Positions 1 to 6,644 of a DNA stretch of 11,008 bases are shown here, piece after piece; the stretch's first letter is position 1, and every line of letters begins with the position of its first letter. The notes beneath the pieces are model-generated. The model did no database searches. It was given only the letters and a program-made list of their open reading frames with translations, and was not told the origin of the DNA. The stretch covers positions 1-11,008 of the forward strand of contig CALQKQ020000075.1 of NCBI GenBank assembly GCA_943331195.2, in the 5' to 3' direction. The position numbers were made by a program, and so were the translations under genes. This DNA is from Akkermansia muciniphila. GTDB taxonomy: Bacteria > Verrucomicrobiota > Verrucomicrobiia > Verrucomicrobiales > V1-33.

Positions 1-558
1 CGGATTATCCTGCGTAGGGTCATAAGTGCGACCGTGCCCCCCTCTGGCGAAGGTGTAACCCCAGCTTTGCAGGAGTGGATAAAACTTCGGATTCGTATCA
101 TAGAACGGCCAGCAAAAAGTTGTCGATCTGGGAATCCGGTTTGCGATCATTTCATCCTCCAGCGTCCACACATACGCCTGGCAACCGCCAACATCCGTCA
201 TCGACAATTGGCCATGTCCCCGGGTGTGATTGCCAATTTCGAATCCCTGCTCCGACATCGTCCGAATCTGTCGCCAAGTCATATACCAATCCTTTCGCTC
301 GCGAAACAGATAGGCATCGGAAACATAAAACGTGCCGTTGAAACCATATTTCTTGAGGATGGGGGCGGCAACGGTCGCATGACTCGCACAGCCGTCATCG
401 AAAGTGAATACCACAAGTCTTTCAGGGATGGGCTTCTTGAGAATGCCCAGGGGATCGCCAACCTTGGCTGGTTCCGCCCTCCCAATGGTTGCAGTTGCAA
501 ACAGGAAGCTAACTAGCATTCCTGCTTTAAGTTGCCGTGGCATCTTCGTGATTTTCAT
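1..558 (-). CDS. Polysaccharide deacetylase (NodB-like, CE4), exported, 3' end cut by window edge
   Basis: 186 codons are visible and the reading frame is open to the window edge. Seen: an N-terminal signal peptide (basic start, hydrophobic stretch about residues 13-24, likely cleavage after Ala28). NodB motif 1 is TFDDG at residues 52-56, where the two Asp are the usual base and metal ligand. Motif 2 is H-T-R-G-H at 111-115, supplying two metal His. A motif-3-like segment (W-P-F-Y-D, 150-154) is followed by W-G-Y-T-F-A-R-G-G at 166-174. The family removes N- or O-acetyl groups from glycans such as peptidoglycan, chitin oligomers or xylan; the substrate here is unknown. I chose the ATG at 556-558 because AGAAG lies about 6 bases upstream and the signal peptide is complete; an in-frame ATG at 541-543 is the alternative. 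It is the third gene of the minus-strand cluster, 36 bp after the SGNH hydrolase. The C-terminal part of the fold is outside the window. Confidence 0.87.
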   Translation of the reverse strand, partial: MKITKMPRQLKAGMLVSFLFATATIGRAEPAKVGDPLGILKKPIPERLVVFTFDDGCASHATVAAPILKKYGFNGTFYVSDAYLFRERKDWYMTWRQIRTMSEQGFEIGNHTRGHGQLSMTDVGGCQAYVWTLEDEMIANRIPRSTTFCWPFYDTNPKFYPLLQSWGYTFARGGHGRTYDPTQDNP

Positions 559-566
559 TTAATCTT

Positions 567-596
567 CTTTCAGCTTCTTTCAGCTGCTTTCAGCTT
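567..596. repeat. Three tandem copies of a 10-bp unit between two genes
   Basis: On the plus strand CTTTCAGCTT, CTTTCAGCTG and CTTTCAGCTT follow each other without gaps at 567-576, 577-586 and 587-596. The third copy overlaps the TAA stop of the SGNH hydrolase, and the array fills nearly all of the 36-bp gap to the deacetylase start. On the coding (minus) strand each unit reads AAGCTGAAAG, and the array runs into the AGAAG that may be the deacetylase ribosome binding site. A change in copy number would alter only the spacer, not a reading frame. Confidence 0.85.
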
Positions 597-1716
597 ATTG
601 CTCGATTTGCGAGGTCAGAGGAAGCAGCTCCAGAATGACATGGGCATAAAGGCGGTGCCCGAAATCGTTGGGATGGTTGACATTGTTGCCGCTGATGTCG
701 GAGAAGTTTTTCTTCTTGAGAACTTCAATCCAAGGCGCCGTCACATCGGCCAGCGCCATATTTTCCTTCACCAGCTCGCCCAGGAATTTGGCTTTCCAAA
801 CGAAACCCTCGGCACCGGCAAAGAGCGGATTCATCGTCATGGGGGAGACCATCACGATGTCGGCATCGGGATTCTGGGCGATAACATCATCGCGCATTTT
901 GGTCATTTTCTTGTCGTAGCCCCCGCCATCGTTCATCCCAAATGCGAGAAACACCAAATCCGGCTTTTCTAGGGTGACTTTGGGGACCATCTCCACTCCC
1001 CAGCCAGCTTCCGCGCCGGCGGCACCGAAATTGACTAACGTTACTTGCGATCCGAAGCGTTTTTGGAGTGTGTTAGCGACCAATTGAGGATACGCGGGTT
1101 GATAGGGTTCCGCGAGCGTTTCCTTGAATCCAGAGGCATTGAACCCCTGCGTGATGCTGTCACCCAGCGCCACCAGTTTGATCGGCTGTTTGGCGCGGAG
1201 CTTGGCCAGCACGCGCGTGAGCCGTTCGGGCTGTAGCTTATACGGCTCTGGCCAGAGATCGGTCTTGTGCCAATAGGAAACCTGCACCTGAAGATCGTGG
1301 AAGAATCGGCCTTCAGAATGCAGGACCGTGGCAAACATGTTCGGGCTGCCTTTCGGTGGAACCATCTGCGCTGCCGTCTTGAACGGAATCCGCGAAGTCA
1401 AAGTCAACTCAATGATGTTGGTGCCGGGCTGCCAGGTGTAGTCCTTGCCCTCTTCATACTTCATGTTGAGATCCGGATGGGTGATCTGGAATTTCTCGCT
1501 GGGAATGAACAACAGTTTGCCCGTGGCCAAGTGTTTGCCCTCCTCCTGAATGAAGAGCACTGGCTCACGGTCACTCGCCTGCGAGCGCCACAGCGGCTCG
1601 CCAAGAACCATTCCCGGCCCCGCCCTTTCCGCTTTCTCCGAGGCATTGTCCGCCATCAATAACGCGCTCCCGCAGAAGATTCCCAGAACTGCTAAAATGA
1701 GGTGTTTCGTCATCAT
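595..1716 (-). CDS. Exported SGNH/GDSL-family hydrolase (probable esterase)
   Basis: 373 residues. Seen: a signal peptide at 1-22 (K4, hydrophobic 6-20, cleavage probably after M-A-D or nearby). An N-terminal region of about 150 residues follows, which I do not recognise and which is probably a beta-rich accessory domain. The SGNH domain spans about 178-368. Block I is L-G-D-S-I-T-Q-G at 184-191 with nucleophile S187. Block II has the oxyanion Gly in N-F-G-A-A-G (229-234). Block III is G-M-N-D at 260-263 with N262. Block V is N-H-P-N-D-F-G-H at 347-354 with H348 as the likely catalytic His. The residue three before H348, usually Asp, is N345, so the classic Asp-x-x-His pair is not evident. 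Known members cleave acetyl or acyl esters on sugars, lipids or polysaccharides. The ATG at 1714-1716 is 6 bp from the upstream stop, which suggests cotranscription; a second ATG follows directly at 1711-1713. The deacetylase next door suggests removal of glycan ester groups (inference). Confidence 0.88.
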   Translation of the reverse strand: MMTKHLILAVLGIFCGSALLMADNASEKAERAGPGMVLGEPLWRSQASDREPVLFIQEEGKHLATGKLLFIPSEKFQITHPDLNMKYEEGKDYTWQPGTNIIELTLTSRIPFKTAAQMVPPKGSPNMFATVLHSEGRFFHDLQVQVSYWHKTDLWPEPYKLQPERLTRVLAKLRAKQPIKLVALGDSITQGFNASGFKETLAEPYQPAYPQLVANTLQKRFGSQVTLVNFGAAGAEAGWGVEMVPKVTLEKPDLVFLAFGMNDGGGYDKKMTKMRDDVIAQNPDADIVMVSPMTMNPLFAGAEGFVWKAKFLGELVKENMALADVTAPWIEVLKKKNFSDISGNNVNHPNDFGHRLYAHVILELLPLTSQIEQ

Positions 1717-1722
1717 GGTGGA

Positions 1723-2955
1723 CTAGTTCTTCTGGAGCGGCACTTGCGCGGTGGTGCGGAGGTAGGCGATGAGGTCGCGGACTTCGTCGTCTTTGAGGGT
1801 TTTGAGCAAGCCTTCGGGCATCATCGAAATGGCAGATTTCTCGCGGGAGAGGATCTCGGATTTGGTGACGATGCTGTCCTGACCTACAAGGCGGAGCGTG
1901 AGCTGCTGATTGTTTTCTGCGGCGACCGTGCCGGAGAGGGTGCGGCCATCGCGAGTGGTGACGATGACGAGCTGATAACTCTCCTGCGTGACCTCGCTGG
2001 GGTTGAGGATCTGCGAGAGGATGTAGTCGAGATTGGCGCGATTGGAGCCGGTGAGATCGGGGCCGACAATGCCGCCCGCGCCGTAGAGCATGTGGCAGGC
2101 GATGCAGGTGCGCTCGAAGATGGCGCGGCCATGACCGGTGTTGGCTTTGGCAAGCACGGCATCGGTGAGCATGGCTTTGTATTTCGCCATCTCAGCCTGC
2201 TTATCGCTGGCGAGCTGGGTGATGGGACCCCAGAACTCGACAAACGATGGCCCGAGCACGCGGTAGAGCTGGCGGGCGTCGAAGGCGGTGACATCGGTCT
2301 TCGGAATGGTGTTCTTCTTCAGCTCAGCGACCAACGCGCTGGCGGTGCTGCGGCGTGCGGAGAGCGCTGATACAACTTCGGATTTCTCGGCGGCGGAAAG
2401 CTTGGCGTAGCGCTTGATCAGGGTGGCGGCCACCTGAGGATCATCGAAGGAAGCCAGCGCGCGGATGGCATCGCGGCGCACGGCGGGTTCATCGAGCAGC
2501 GACAGCACCACGGGCAGCGCGGCAGCATACGCATCGCGGGCAAAGGCGGTCAGGATTTGTCGGCGACGCTCGATGGGCGCGGCTGTCTCCTTGAGCACGG
2601 CAAGCTGCGCTTCGGCGGCTTTGGCATCGCCGAAGAGTTGGCCGATCTGCGCGGTGAAGTCGGTGAGCTTCGCATCCTTCGCGGCATCAATCGCTGCAAT
2701 GGCTTCGTCCCAGTTCTTCGGCTTTGTGACCCCATTGCGGCCCAGCGATTTGAGTCCATCACGCACGCCTTCGAGAATTTGGAGACGCAGGGAGAGATCG
2801 TTGTTGCTCAGCAGTGTGGCAGCCACGGGTTCGAGCTGTTTGGCAGCGATGGCGCGGCGGGCGATGTATGGCGCGAGCTGCGGGATCTTGCTGTGCGTGG
2901 CAAGCGCCATCGCTCGCGAGGCGTCGGCTTCGACCATCGGCTCAATGCCAAACAA
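1723..2955 (-). CDS. 3' segment: HEAT repeats and PVC-type CxxCH cytochrome c domain
   Basis: 410 residues if read from the TTG at 2953-2955. That is a frameshift entry point rather than a credible start, since the reading continues directly from the upstream frame once one base is restored. Residues 2-215 are alpha-helical repeats (HEAT type; for example L-S-L-L-D-E-P-A-V-R-R-D-A at 151-163). Residues about 270-403 form the cytochrome domain typical of PVC proteins. The haem site is C-I-A-C-H at 284-288, followed by G-P-D-L-T-G at 298-303 and I-L-N-P-S at 316-320. A candidate axial Met lies in S-M-M-P-E-G at 377-382, and the domain closes with an L-I-A-Y-L-R helix. The role would be covalent haem c binding and transfer of electrons from the attached dehydrogenase outside the cytoplasm. 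The stop (1723-1725) is 6 bp from the SGNH hydrolase start, so the two genes are probably cotranscribed. Confidence 0.85.
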   Translation of the reverse strand: MFGIEPMVEADASRAMALATHSKIPQLAPYIARRAIAAKQLEPVAATLLSNNDLSLRLQILEGVRDGLKSLGRNGVTKPKNWDEAIAAIDAAKDAKLTDFTAQIGQLFGDAKAAEAQLAVLKETAAPIERRRQILTAFARDAYAAALPVVLSLLDEPAVRRDAIRALASFDDPQVAATLIKRYAKLSAAEKSEVVSALSARRSTASALVAELKKNTIPKTDVTAFDARQLYRVLGPSFVEFWGPITQLASDKQAEMAKYKAMLTDAVLAKANTGHGRAIFERTCIACHMLYGAGGIVGPDLTGSNRANLDYILSQILNPSEVTQESYQLVIVTTRDGRTLSGTVAAENNQQLTLRLVGQDSIVTKSEILSREKSAISMMPEGLLKTLKDDEVRDLIAYLRTTAQVPLQKN

Positions 2956-5402
2956 AGCATCTTCGGCAGGTTATGATCCGCAGCGTCCTCGGCATGAGCG
3001 ACGAGGTTCTGCGCAATGGGCCAGCGCTCCGCCACGTTCATGCGCTGAAGCGCCGCCGCGAGGTAAAGCCGCACGATGGGCGAGCTGTCCTTCTCCGCCA
3101 TCGCAGTGAGCTTTGCCAAAGCCGCAGGGCTATAAGCACGATCTTCGCCCAGCAACTGAATGGCCCAGCCGCGAACATACGGCTCGGCATGATCGAGCAG
3201 CGGCAACAAACGATCCGCGGGGAGATTCTGCGTGATGTGCAACGCCCAGAGTGCGCGGAGTTGATGCGCGGAAGTTTTGGATTGTGCAAAGAGTTCCCAC
3301 AGCTTCTCAGGCACTGCTGCATCGAGTTGACCCGCCGCAGCGCGATGCTGAAGCAGCACGCGGGCACGGCGGCTATACCAATCGTTGCGATGCGTCAGCA
3401 GGCCGACGAGTTCGAGATCGGTCTGCGCGGCGAGATTGATGCCTAGCTTTCCTGGCAGGCCCTTCGGCGCGAGGCGGTAGATGCGGCCGGTGTCTTTGTC
3501 GTGTATGGCATCGCCGCAAATATCGCTGTCATGCCAGTCGAGCACGTAGGCCGCACCATCAGGTCCTATCTCCATGCTGAAGCCCACCCAGGCGTTGTCG
3601 TGGGCGGAGAGTGGTTCGTCGCCGTGGTGACCGATAAAGCCTGATCCGCTCGGTTCCAGGATGTCCGTGATCACATTGTGCTCATGGAGGTTAGCCATGA
3701 TGATGCGGTCGCGGTATTCCTTGGGAAACTCATCGGCTAGGTAGATACGAGCACCGCCGTGGGCGGAGCGATGGCGGTGGTTCGCAATGGTCTTGATGTC
3801 GTCGAAGACGTAAGGGTTGATGTGGCTGCCGCCCTGGCGATGATAGGTGCCGCCGGGGATCACATGCCAGAGATGCGGTATGACGCATGCGGTAATGAAC
3901 ATCTGGCCGTGGTCGTCAAAATCGAGTCCCCAAGGATTACTAAAGCCGTGAGCGACGACCTCAAAGCGATCCTTCGTCGGATGATAACGCCAAACGCCGC
4001 CGTCGAGGTATTGACCATCCTTCACCGGCATCTCGACGGGGAATGGATCGCCCTTGCGGAGAATTTTTCCGCCATTGGCAGGCTTGCCCACTGTCGAGCG
4101 TGTTGCGAAACCCTGGCAGCCGTAGAGCCAGCCATCGGGTCCCCAACTAAAGCTGTTAAACACCTCATGGCGATCTTGAATGCCCCAGCCAGTGAGCCGC
4201 ACTTCGAGCGGGCCGTCGGCTTTGTCGTCGTGATTTTTGTCGGGCACGAAGAGCAGATTGGGCGGGGCGCCGAGCCAGAGGCCATCAAAGCCGACCGCGA
4301 TGGCGGAGGGAAACGGGACACCGTCGAGAAAGACTTTACGGGTGTCGAACTTCCCATCGCCGTTGGTGTCTTCGAGGATGAGAATGCGGCTGTTGCCATC
4401 GGCGGAGAAGCCTTTGCTACGCGTTTCATAGTCGCGATTTTCCGCGACCCAGAGCCGTCCGCGATCATCCCAACAGAACGCCATGGGTTGCGTGATCATC
4501 GGTTCGACAGCGGCGAGTTTCACCTCGAAGCCGGCCGGCACGGTCATCTTCGCGACTGCCTGTTCGCCAGTGAGAAAGACGCGGTCCTTTTTGCTATCCC
4601 AAGCAAGTCGCCCGGATTCACGGTAAGCAGATGTCTGGCTGAAATTTTCCCAATCCTGATCCAGCGTCTGGTTGAAGTTGCCGGTATAGACCAGGAACTG
4701 ATGCCGCACCCTCTCGGTTTTGCCCTTGGCTAGGGTCCAATCGCCGGAGATGGCACGGCTTGGGCCGATGCCCATCTGGTTGTCCACGCGCCACGCGAGC
4801 GGATAGCCGGTGTTTTTCGGATGATCAAAAATCGCGATGTGTGCCTGATTGGTGCGACCTTCGAGCTTTAGGCCAATATCCAACCAGATAGCGCGCTGTG
4901 CGGTGGCAAACTCGTTGCGCTGACGGCTGCTGTTCACCACGCCGCCTTCCATGCCAGGCTTCCACGGCATGCGCAGAAAGAGTCCACCGTAAGGCTGCTT
5001 CGCCATGGTCAAGTCCACAAGTCCTTCGCCCTTCCATTCAAGGTCCAGGAAGTAACGGCCATCGCTATCGCGCATCGTCCACACCTGTGTCTCGATCATC
5101 ACCGGCTTGCCCTCGGCATCGAGCAGTTGATAAACCGTCGTCCATTTCACCACCTCGCCTTTCGGCACGAGCACAGTGCTCGACATCTTGCGCCAGAAGC
5201 CCGCGCCTGGATTGTGAAAATAGTCGCGCCCATTAATCTGTTTCAGCCCCCAGTAGAGCCCGGTCTGATGCTTGTGATGGCCTGGGCTATACTCCGTCAG
5301 CACACCCTTGCCATCAGGAGCCACCATCGGATGAATGTAAGGCCGAAAATCCGGCCGCGCATTCTGCGTGAGGATTGCCTCATTGCCGTTATCGCGATAC
5401 AC
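2808..5402 (-). CDS. 5' segment: DUF6807 (PmoA-like) domain fused to PVC-type membrane-bound dehydrogenase propeller and HEAT repeats
   Basis: 864 residues from the GTG at 5400-5402, but this GTG probably lies inside the ancestral gene, because an in-frame TAA sits two codons upstream and the true N-terminus continues in another frame. Residues about 1-258 match the DUF6807/PmoA-like family (G-H-H-K-H-Q-T-G-L-Y-W near 41-51; I-F-D-H-P at 191-195). Residues about 275-650 are the PVC-type dehydrogenase propeller: P-A-G-F-E-V-K-L at 289-296, W-V-A-E-N-R-D-Y at 318-325, a Ca-binding-like D-T-N-G-D-G-K-F-D at 345-353, S-N-P-W-G-L-D-F at 488-495, L-D-W-H-D at 621-625 and T-G-R-I-Y-R-L at 638-644. 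HEAT repeats begin at about 660. After L816 the frame is lost, and the last 48 residues (Arg/Pro/Ser-rich) are out of frame. The family is assigned as a PQQ/sugar-dehydrogenase-like oxidoreductase of unknown substrate. Confidence 0.82.
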   Translation of the reverse strand: MYRDNGNEAILTQNARPDFRPYIHPMVAPDGKGVLTEYSPGHHKHQTGLYWGLKQINGRDYFHNPGAGFWRKMSSTVLVPKGEVVKWTTVYQLLDAEGKPVMIETQVWTMRDSDGRYFLDLEWKGEGLVDLTMAKQPYGGLFLRMPWKPGMEGGVVNSSRQRNEFATAQRAIWLDIGLKLEGRTNQAHIAIFDHPKNTGYPLAWRVDNQMGIGPSRAISGDWTLAKGKTERVRHQFLVYTGNFNQTLDQDWENFSQTSAYRESGRLAWDSKKDRVFLTGEQAVAKMTVPAGFEVKLAAVEPMITQPMAFCWDDRGRLWVAENRDYETRSKGFSADGNSRILILEDTNGDGKFDTRKVFLDGVPFPSAIAVGFDGLWLGAPPNLLFVPDKNHDDKADGPLEVRLTGWGIQDRHEVFNSFSWGPDGWLYGCQGFATRSTVGKPANGGKILRKGDPFPVEMPVKDGQYLDGGVWRYHPTKDRFEVVAHGFSNPWGLDFDDHGQMFITACVIPHLWHVIPGGTYHRQGGSHINPYVFDDIKTIANHRHRSAHGGARIYLADEFPKEYRDRIIMANLHEHNVITDILEPSGSGFIGHHGDEPLSAHDNAWVGFSMEIGPDGAAYVLDWHDSDICGDAIHDKDTGRIYRLAPKGLPGKLGINLAAQTDLELVGLLTHRNDWYSRRARVLLQHRAAAGQLDAAVPEKLWELFAQSKTSAHQLRALWALHITQNLPADRLLPLLDHAEPYVRGWAIQLLGEDRAYSPAALAKLTAMAEKDSSPIVRLYLAAALQRMNVAERWPIAQNLVAHAEDAADHNLPKMLCLALSRWSKPTPRERWRLPRTARSRSSRHTSPAAPSLPNSSNPWLPHC

Positions 5403-5523
5403 CGATTATGGTATTCGTCGCATCATCCTGACGCAGTGTGAGCATCGTATTGTGAGCCGAGGCCCCCGTGCTGCTAAGAAGGCATAGAGTAAAGAAGAGG
5501 AAGAAATGGCGTCTGAAAGGAAT
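5389..5523 (-). other. Displaced signal-peptide segment of the dehydrogenase gene, with ATT in start position
   Basis: Reading from ATT at 5521-5523 gives a textbook signal peptide: basic P-F-R-R-H, hydrophobic F-F-L-F-F-T-L-C-L-L, then S-S-T-G-A-S-A with likely cleavage before H-N-T. About 16 mature residues follow before T-I-I at 5404-5412, after which the frame hits TAA at 5389-5391. Removing one G at 5402/5403 joins T-I-I to V-Y-R-D of the main frame. The frame is open upstream to a TGA near 5620 but contains no ATG, GTG or TTG before the signal peptide. The start could be a genuine ATT, a mutated ATG, or the in-frame ATG at 5443-5445, which would lack the signal peptide. Confidence 0.65.
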
Positions 5524-5971
5524 TTGCTTTTCGCGGGTGGCGTCGTTGGCGGGACGGGGAACGGGGAGAGAGGGCGGTCTGGGAGGAATAGGGCGAAAGA
5601 AGGTTGAAATTTGAGGTCAAAATGATGAACTACACGGAAACAGAGGTCTCGGACGGCTGCATTTGGCCGGGGGCATAGTTTATGGGACCGGTGGCATAGG
5701 TGATCAGAGGTGTCCGCAAAAGTGTTTTTATTTGTAAGATTGACGCTTTTCGATTTTGCAAACCAATGCCGAAATTATATGAACTAAATTAATTTTGGGC
5801 TTTCCGCATGAGCGTTTGATGAGATTGGATCTTGTTGAATTATTAACTGCCGTGAGAAATACTATCCACGATCGCCTTGTCAAGATATATTTGGCCGCGC
5901 GTTTTGGGTATTTTCGGCGGGTCGCTTCGAGCCGGTGGCTTTGGTCGTCAGGGGTATTCGATCACGGGAGT
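5524..5971. other. Non-coding region upstream of the minus-strand cluster
   Basis: No credible gene on either strand. The part next to the cluster (5524-5600) is GC-rich. The part at about 5720-5800 is clearly AT-rich. The 21-bp-periodic repeat at 5667-5699 is the only defined signal I see. Candidate sigma-70 boxes on the minus strand (TTGCAA at 5756-5761 and TACAAA at 5731-5736) are 19 bp apart and weak, so I do not call a promoter. Confidence 0.5.
5667..5699 (-). promoter_or_regulatory. Direct repeat with 21-bp period, candidate AraC-type activator site
   Basis: On the plus strand CCGGGGGCATAG (5667-5678) and CCGGTGGCATAG (5688-5699) match at 11 of 12 positions and start exactly 21 bp apart, which is two helical turns. 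On the minus strand they read CTATGCCACCGG and CTATGCCCCCGG. They lie about 145-175 bp upstream of the signal-peptide start of the dehydrogenase gene. AraC/XylS-family activators commonly bind direct repeats about 21 bp apart. The binding protein is not in the window, so the assignment is inference. Confidence 0.45.
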
Positions 5972-6604
5972 GGTTCTTCGCTAATTTCGGTGGGCAGAAA
6001 AGGGCAAGCGGATTAGTGCGAGAGGCATGCGTCCCGAAAAACTGTTTCATGCAGGACTGAATGTGGGATCCTCGTGGCGGGTGGTGAAGATTGATTTGGA
6101 TTCTGATGGCGGGGTCCGGATCCGGGTCGAGGAAACGGAAGCGTTCGCGCGAGAGGCACGCCGCATTTTTGCGGAGGACGGTGCCGTAAAATGCTTTGAT
6201 CATGTAGATGTTGTCCGCTGGCGGCCACTCAACGTCTTCGAGCACCGCTGCGATATCGTCTGCCGCTTGCCGCGGGCCCCATGCCTCAAGACCGGAAAGG
6301 TCTACCGGGTCACGCCGCCGTGGGAGGGCTTGAACAAAGCCTTCACCAAAGCATCCGATGCCCTCGCGCTATGGCTGATGCGGGTAATGCCTGTGTCGGC
6401 CGCCGCTCGCATCATCAAGGAGAGAGCGACACCCGGCTTTGGCGGCTGTGGAGTGCGCCTGGCCGCGCGTGCACTGAAGCGAAGTCAACATCGTGGGCTG
6501 CGATGAACTCAGCGCCCGCGAAGGCCATTTATACGCTAGGGTCTTTTGCGATCTGGTGGGCAAGCGGGTGCTTTCGCCGTGGAGGGCAAGACAAAAGGAG
6601 GAAC
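5972..6604 (+). mobile_element. Truncated ISL3-family insertion sequence remnant
   Basis: The remnant contains the decayed transposase described at 6027-6598. Its left end is probably at about 5972, where GGTTCTTCGCTAATTTCGG (5972-5990) resembles, from memory, the GG-starting terminal repeats of ISL3 elements and lies about 55 bp before the transposase start. No matching right inverted repeat is present. Homology stops at about 6598-6604, so the 3' half and right end are gone. Because the right end is missing, no target-site duplication can be tested. The left boundary is approximate. Confidence 0.55.
6027..6598 (+). pseudogene. ISL3-family transposase, frameshifted and truncated
   Basis: The N-terminal part is open from ATG 6027 to TGA 6506. 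It shows W-R-V-V-K-I-D-L-D near residues 17-25, W-R-P-L-N-V-F near 65-71 and L-P-R-A-P-C near 81-86, and the helix ending M-P-V-S-A-A-A-R-I-I at 121-130. All are typical of the ISL3 zinc-binding and HTH region, although several zinc-ligand Cys are lost. After G-A-G (6420-6422) an extra AG shifts the frame; S-D-T-R-L-W-R-L follows in the next frame (from 6425). The catalytic-domain start V-G-C-D-E-L-S-A-R-E-G-H-L-Y continues in a third frame (from about 6484), and a missing T near 6574 shifts it again to A-V-E-G-K-T-K. The DDE domain after this is absent. The gene is non-functional. Confidence 0.7.
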
Positions 6605-6622
6605 CAAATTTCCAGGCAATTT
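6605..6622. repeat. 18-bp near-palindrome, copy 1
   Basis: CAAATTTCCAGGCAATTT, centred on A6614. It matches 17 of 18 bases of the copy at 10762-10779. It lies between the broken end of the ISL3 remnant and the stop of the BlaR1-PBP gene. In the direction of that gene it is a weak AT-rich hairpin about 22 bp after the stop, followed by a T/C-rich run; a terminator role is possible but not convincing. Confidence 0.6.
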
Positions 6623-6644
6623 CTTTGATTTCAGCGACCCGCCT

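Larger units (their letters stand above)
1723..5523 (-). pseudogene. Frameshifted DUF6807 / PVC-type dehydrogenase / HEAT / cytochrome c gene (whole locus)
   Basis: One ancestral gene is spread over three reading frames. From upstream: a signal-peptide segment (5404-5523), the DUF6807 plus propeller plus first HEAT segment (2955-5402), and the later HEAT plus cytochrome c segment (1723-2952). Lesion 1: between codons for T-I-I and V-Y-R-D there is one extra G (5402 or 5403), which leads to TAA at 5389-5391. Lesion 2: the codons ATG CTT TG- TTT GGC near 2953 lack one G; restoring it gives M-L-W-F-G-I-E-P, which fits the family and joins the halves. There is also no ATG, GTG or TTG in front of the signal peptide, only ATT at 5521-5523. 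Repaired, the product would be about 1,266 residues. Neither shift site resembles a programmed slippery sequence. The long intact downstream frames mean the damage is recent or is a sequencing or assembly artefact. Confidence 0.75.

Noticed and set aside
34..516. Plus-strand open frame at the left edge
   Set aside because: The minus strand has a signal peptide and both NodB motifs in the same interval, so this frame is a shadow.
2940..2970. Programmed ribosomal frameshifting as an explanation for the split gene
   Set aside because: The site lacks an X-XXY-YYZ slippery heptamer and a clear downstream stem, and a second unrelated frameshift exists in the same gene.
3759..4733. Long plus-strand open frame (324 codons) opposite the dehydrogenase segment
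   Set aside because: Its translation has no recognisable motif, while the minus strand here encodes a clear family protein. It is an antisense shadow of GC-rich coding DNA.
5795..6016. Small plus-strand frame in the intergenic region
   Set aside because: No family resemblance, no ribosome binding site, and it runs into the proposed left end of the ISL3 remnant.
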